NCBI RefSeq assembly: GCF_021354595.1
Contig: NZ_JADWYJ010000001.1
Location: forward strand, 1,775,446 to 1,839,445
Direction of reading: 5' to 3'
DNA: 64,000 bases
Source of the DNA: Maribellus sp. CM-23
GTDB lineage: Bacteria > Bacteroidota > Bacteroidia > Bacteroidales > Prolixibacteraceae
Below the pieces are notes generated by a model that saw nothing but the letters and a program-made list of their open reading frames with translations, was not told the DNA's origin and did not search any database. Position numbers and translations under genes: made by a program. Of the stretch, positions 62,227-64,000 are shown in pieces (within the stretch, counting starts at the first letter, position 1; every line of letters starts with the position of its first letter).

Positions 62227-64000
62227 ATGTCATTTGCTGAAATAAAAACCAAAAAAGCACCTGAACGCCCCGCCGGAGCGGAAGGTAATTTCTATCAACC
62301 AATCAAAACCCAAAAAATAGGCCCCGGAATGAATGAACGTATTCAGCGCTTGCGTAAACTAAGCGTTGAAACCCAGGAATCATTGACAATTGAGCGGGCA
62401 TTAATTACAACTGCTTTCTATCGCGAGAATTACGGAAAATATTCAGAAGCGGTAATGCGCGCCCTGAATTTCCTGGAGATTTGCAAACAAAAGACGATTT
62501 ATATAGGTGATGACGAACTCATTGTGGGAGAACGCGGACCAAAACCAAAATCGGTTCCCACTTTTCCGGAGTTAACTTGTCACAGTGTCGAAGATTTTCA
62601 TGTTTTGAACACGCGCGACCAGCAACGTTATACCATCTCGCAGGAAGATATTGACACCTATGAACGCGAGGTTATTCCGTATTGGCAAGGCCGCACTATG
62701 CGGGAACGCATTTTCAATCATGTTCCGAATGAATGGAAAAGGGCCTACGAAGCCGGTGTATTTACCGAGTTTATGGAGCAGCGTGCTCCTGGTCACACCG
62801 CGCTCGACGGGACGATTTACCGAAAAGGAATGCTCGACTATAAAAAGGAAATTAAGGCACACATCGATAGTCTCGATTTTCTGAATGATCCGGAAGCAAC
62901 CAGCAAACTGGAAGAATTAAAGGCGATGGATATTTCGTGCGACGCAGTTATTGTTTTTGCTGAACGTCATGCTGAGTTGGCGGAAGCTTTGGTTAAAACG
63001 GAGAAAGTTCCGCAGCGAATTAAAGAGCTGAAACGCATTGCTGAAGTGTGCCGTTGGGTGCCGGCTCATGCACCCCGAAATGTTTGGGAAGCCATTCAGA
63101 TGTATTGGTTTGTGCATCTCGGAACGGTTACCGAACTAAATGGATGGGATGCCATGAATCCGGGGCATTTTGATCAGCATTTGCAACCGTTTTATGAAAA
63201 AGAGCTTGCAGAAGGTACGCTCACCCGAGACCAGGCAAAAGAACTGATCTCCTGTTTCTGGATAAAGGTGAACAACCATCCGGCACCGCCAAAAGTAGGA
63301 ATCACCGCCCGTGAAAGCGGAACTTTCAACGACTTTACCAACATCAACATCGGAGGTCTTAAACCCGACGGTACCGACGCCGTCAGCGAGGTTTCGTACA
63401 TGATGCTGGAAGTGACCGAAGAGCTGCACATTCTTCAGCCCGGAAACTCGGTTCATATCAGCAAAGTAACGCCCGATAAATTTTTGAAGGCAGCAGTGCA
63501 TCTGATTCGCCAGGGTCACGGTTATCCTTCGGTCTTCAATCCTGATACCTACATTCAGGAACTGGTGAACCAGGGAAAAAGCCTGCAGGATGCACGTGAG
63601 GGTGGCTGCAGCGGTTGTATTGAAGTGGGTGCTTTTGGTAAAGAAGCTTATCTGCTTACCGGTTATCTGAATGTTCCGAAAGTTCTGGAGATAACGCTGA
63701 ATAACGGAATTGATCCGCTAACCGGTAAAGTTGCCGGTATAGAAACCGGCGATCCCTTGAGTTTTAAAAGCTATGAAGAACTGTACGAAGCATTTCTGAA
63801 ACAGCTGAATTTTGTCGTCGATCAAAAAGTTCGTGTAAGCAACTACATCGACCAGATGTTTGCCAAATATGCTCCCGCACCTTTCCTTTCGGTGGTGATT
63901 GAAGACTGTATTTCGAAGGGAAAAGACTATTACAACGGCGGACCACGATACAACACCAACTACATTCAATGTACCGGTTTGGGCACTGTTACAGACAGTC
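62227..64000 (+). CDS. glycyl radical enzyme, HypD-like (hydroxyproline dehydratase-type), 3' end beyond window
   Basis: The frame is open from ATG 62227 to the window end (591 codons; the C-terminal glycyl radical loop is outside). The PFL-like domain has EFMEQRAPGHT with His190, the thiyl Cys C464 in GGCSGCIEVGAFGKEAY with E466, and QMYWFVHLG. Length and motif order follow trans-4-hydroxy-L-proline dehydratase, which I recall as having TSGCVETGCFGKEAY at that site; the neighbours here are Cys/Val/Ala. The substrate could therefore be the same or a related diol, amine or hydroxy acid. No activase is visible yet. The 261-base gap before it shows no gene. Confidence 0.85.
   Translation, partial: MSFAEIKTKKAPERPAGAEGNFYQPIKTQKIGPGMNERIQRLRKLSVETQESLTIERALITTAFYRENYGKYSEAVMRALNFLEICKQKTIYIGDDELIVGERGPKPKSVPTFPELTCHSVEDFHVLNTRDQQRYTISQEDIDTYEREVIPYWQGRTMRERIFNHVPNEWKRAYEAGVFTEFMEQRAPGHTALDGTIYRKGMLDYKKEIKAHIDSLDFLNDPEATSKLEELKAMDISCDAVIVFAERHAELAEALVKTEKVPQRIKELKRIAEVCRWVPAHAPRNVWEAIQMYWFVHLGTVTELNGWDAMNPGHFDQHLQPFYEKELAEGTLTRDQAKELISCFWIKVNNHPAPPKVGITARESGTFNDFTNINIGGLKPDGTDAVSEVSYMMLEVTEELHILQPGNSVHISKVTPDKFLKAAVHLIRQGHGYPSVFNPDTYIQELVNQGKSLQDAREGGCSGCIEVGAFGKEAYLLTGYLNVPKVLEITLNNGIDPLTGKVAGIETGDPLSFKSYEELYEAFLKQLNFVVDQKVRVSNYIDQMFAKYAPAPFLSVVIEDCISKGKDYYNGGPRYNTNYIQCTGLGTVTDS

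Overview
The window comes from a member of the Bacteroidota. The evidence is TonB-dependent receptors with carboxypeptidase-regulatory N-termini, a DUF4292 lipoprotein, an EnvC-like protein, many lipoproteins, generally weak Shine-Dalgarno sequences, and repeated promoter elements of the Bacteroidota type (-7 TAnnTTTG, sometimes with -33 TTTG about 20 bases upstream). A Marinilabiliales/Prolixibacteraceae-like marine or sediment lineage is a guess from gene content only. No rRNA, CRISPR array or prophage was seen; one tRNA was.

Layout. 0-9 kb: tail of an unknown gene, a 168-bp near-complete palindrome, an OsmC protein, an acyltransferase, a bile-acid-symporter-like transporter, adenine deaminase, a TonB-dependent receptor on the minus strand, then dtd and a MazG-like pyrophosphohydrolase separated by a DUF4143 ATPase with 33-bp repeats upstream. 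9-17 kb: ilvE, a Y1 (IS200-type) transposase flanked by palindromes, an ECF sigma/anti-sigma-like/outer-membrane-protein trio, a membrane methyltransferase-like protein, a lipoprotein/beta-barrel pair and an amidohydrolase. 17.5-25.3 kb: one plus-strand operon of a small membrane protein, TonB receptor, MFS carrier, hemN, hemG, hemH and a small membrane protein, linking outer-membrane uptake to the last three steps of heme synthesis. 25-31 kb: aldehyde dehydrogenase, an unknown 503-residue protein, OsmC and a Crp/Fnr regulator transcribed divergently around a palindrome, a double GNAT. 31-43.6 kb: mostly minus-strand cell-envelope and housekeeping genes (EnvC-like, DUF4292, TPR, dut, hemW, Rrf2, LutB-like, rpiB, flippase, ruvB, response regulator), with vanZ and a glutaminyl cyclase on the plus strand.

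44-53.5 kb: a tightly packed plus-strand operon (DUF4175-like, RsbW-like ATPase, ybeY, mnmG, apt, uvrC, mnmA) for tRNA modification, rRNA maturation and DNA repair. 53.5-60 kb: rsgA, tdh, an FtsX/LolE-like permease, rbfA, an aldo/keto reductase and pheS, followed by tRNA-Arg(CCT). 60.3-60.8 kb is a non-coding stretch full of hairpins. The window ends with a lipoprotein formylglycine-generating enzyme and the first 591 codons of a glycyl radical enzyme resembling hydroxyproline dehydratase.

The most notable signal outside genes is three sequences within 6.2 kb (50068, 54549, 56204) that match the ParB-binding site parS with one or two differences. They suggest that this segment is a chromosome-partition (centromere-like) region, probably not far from the replication origin.
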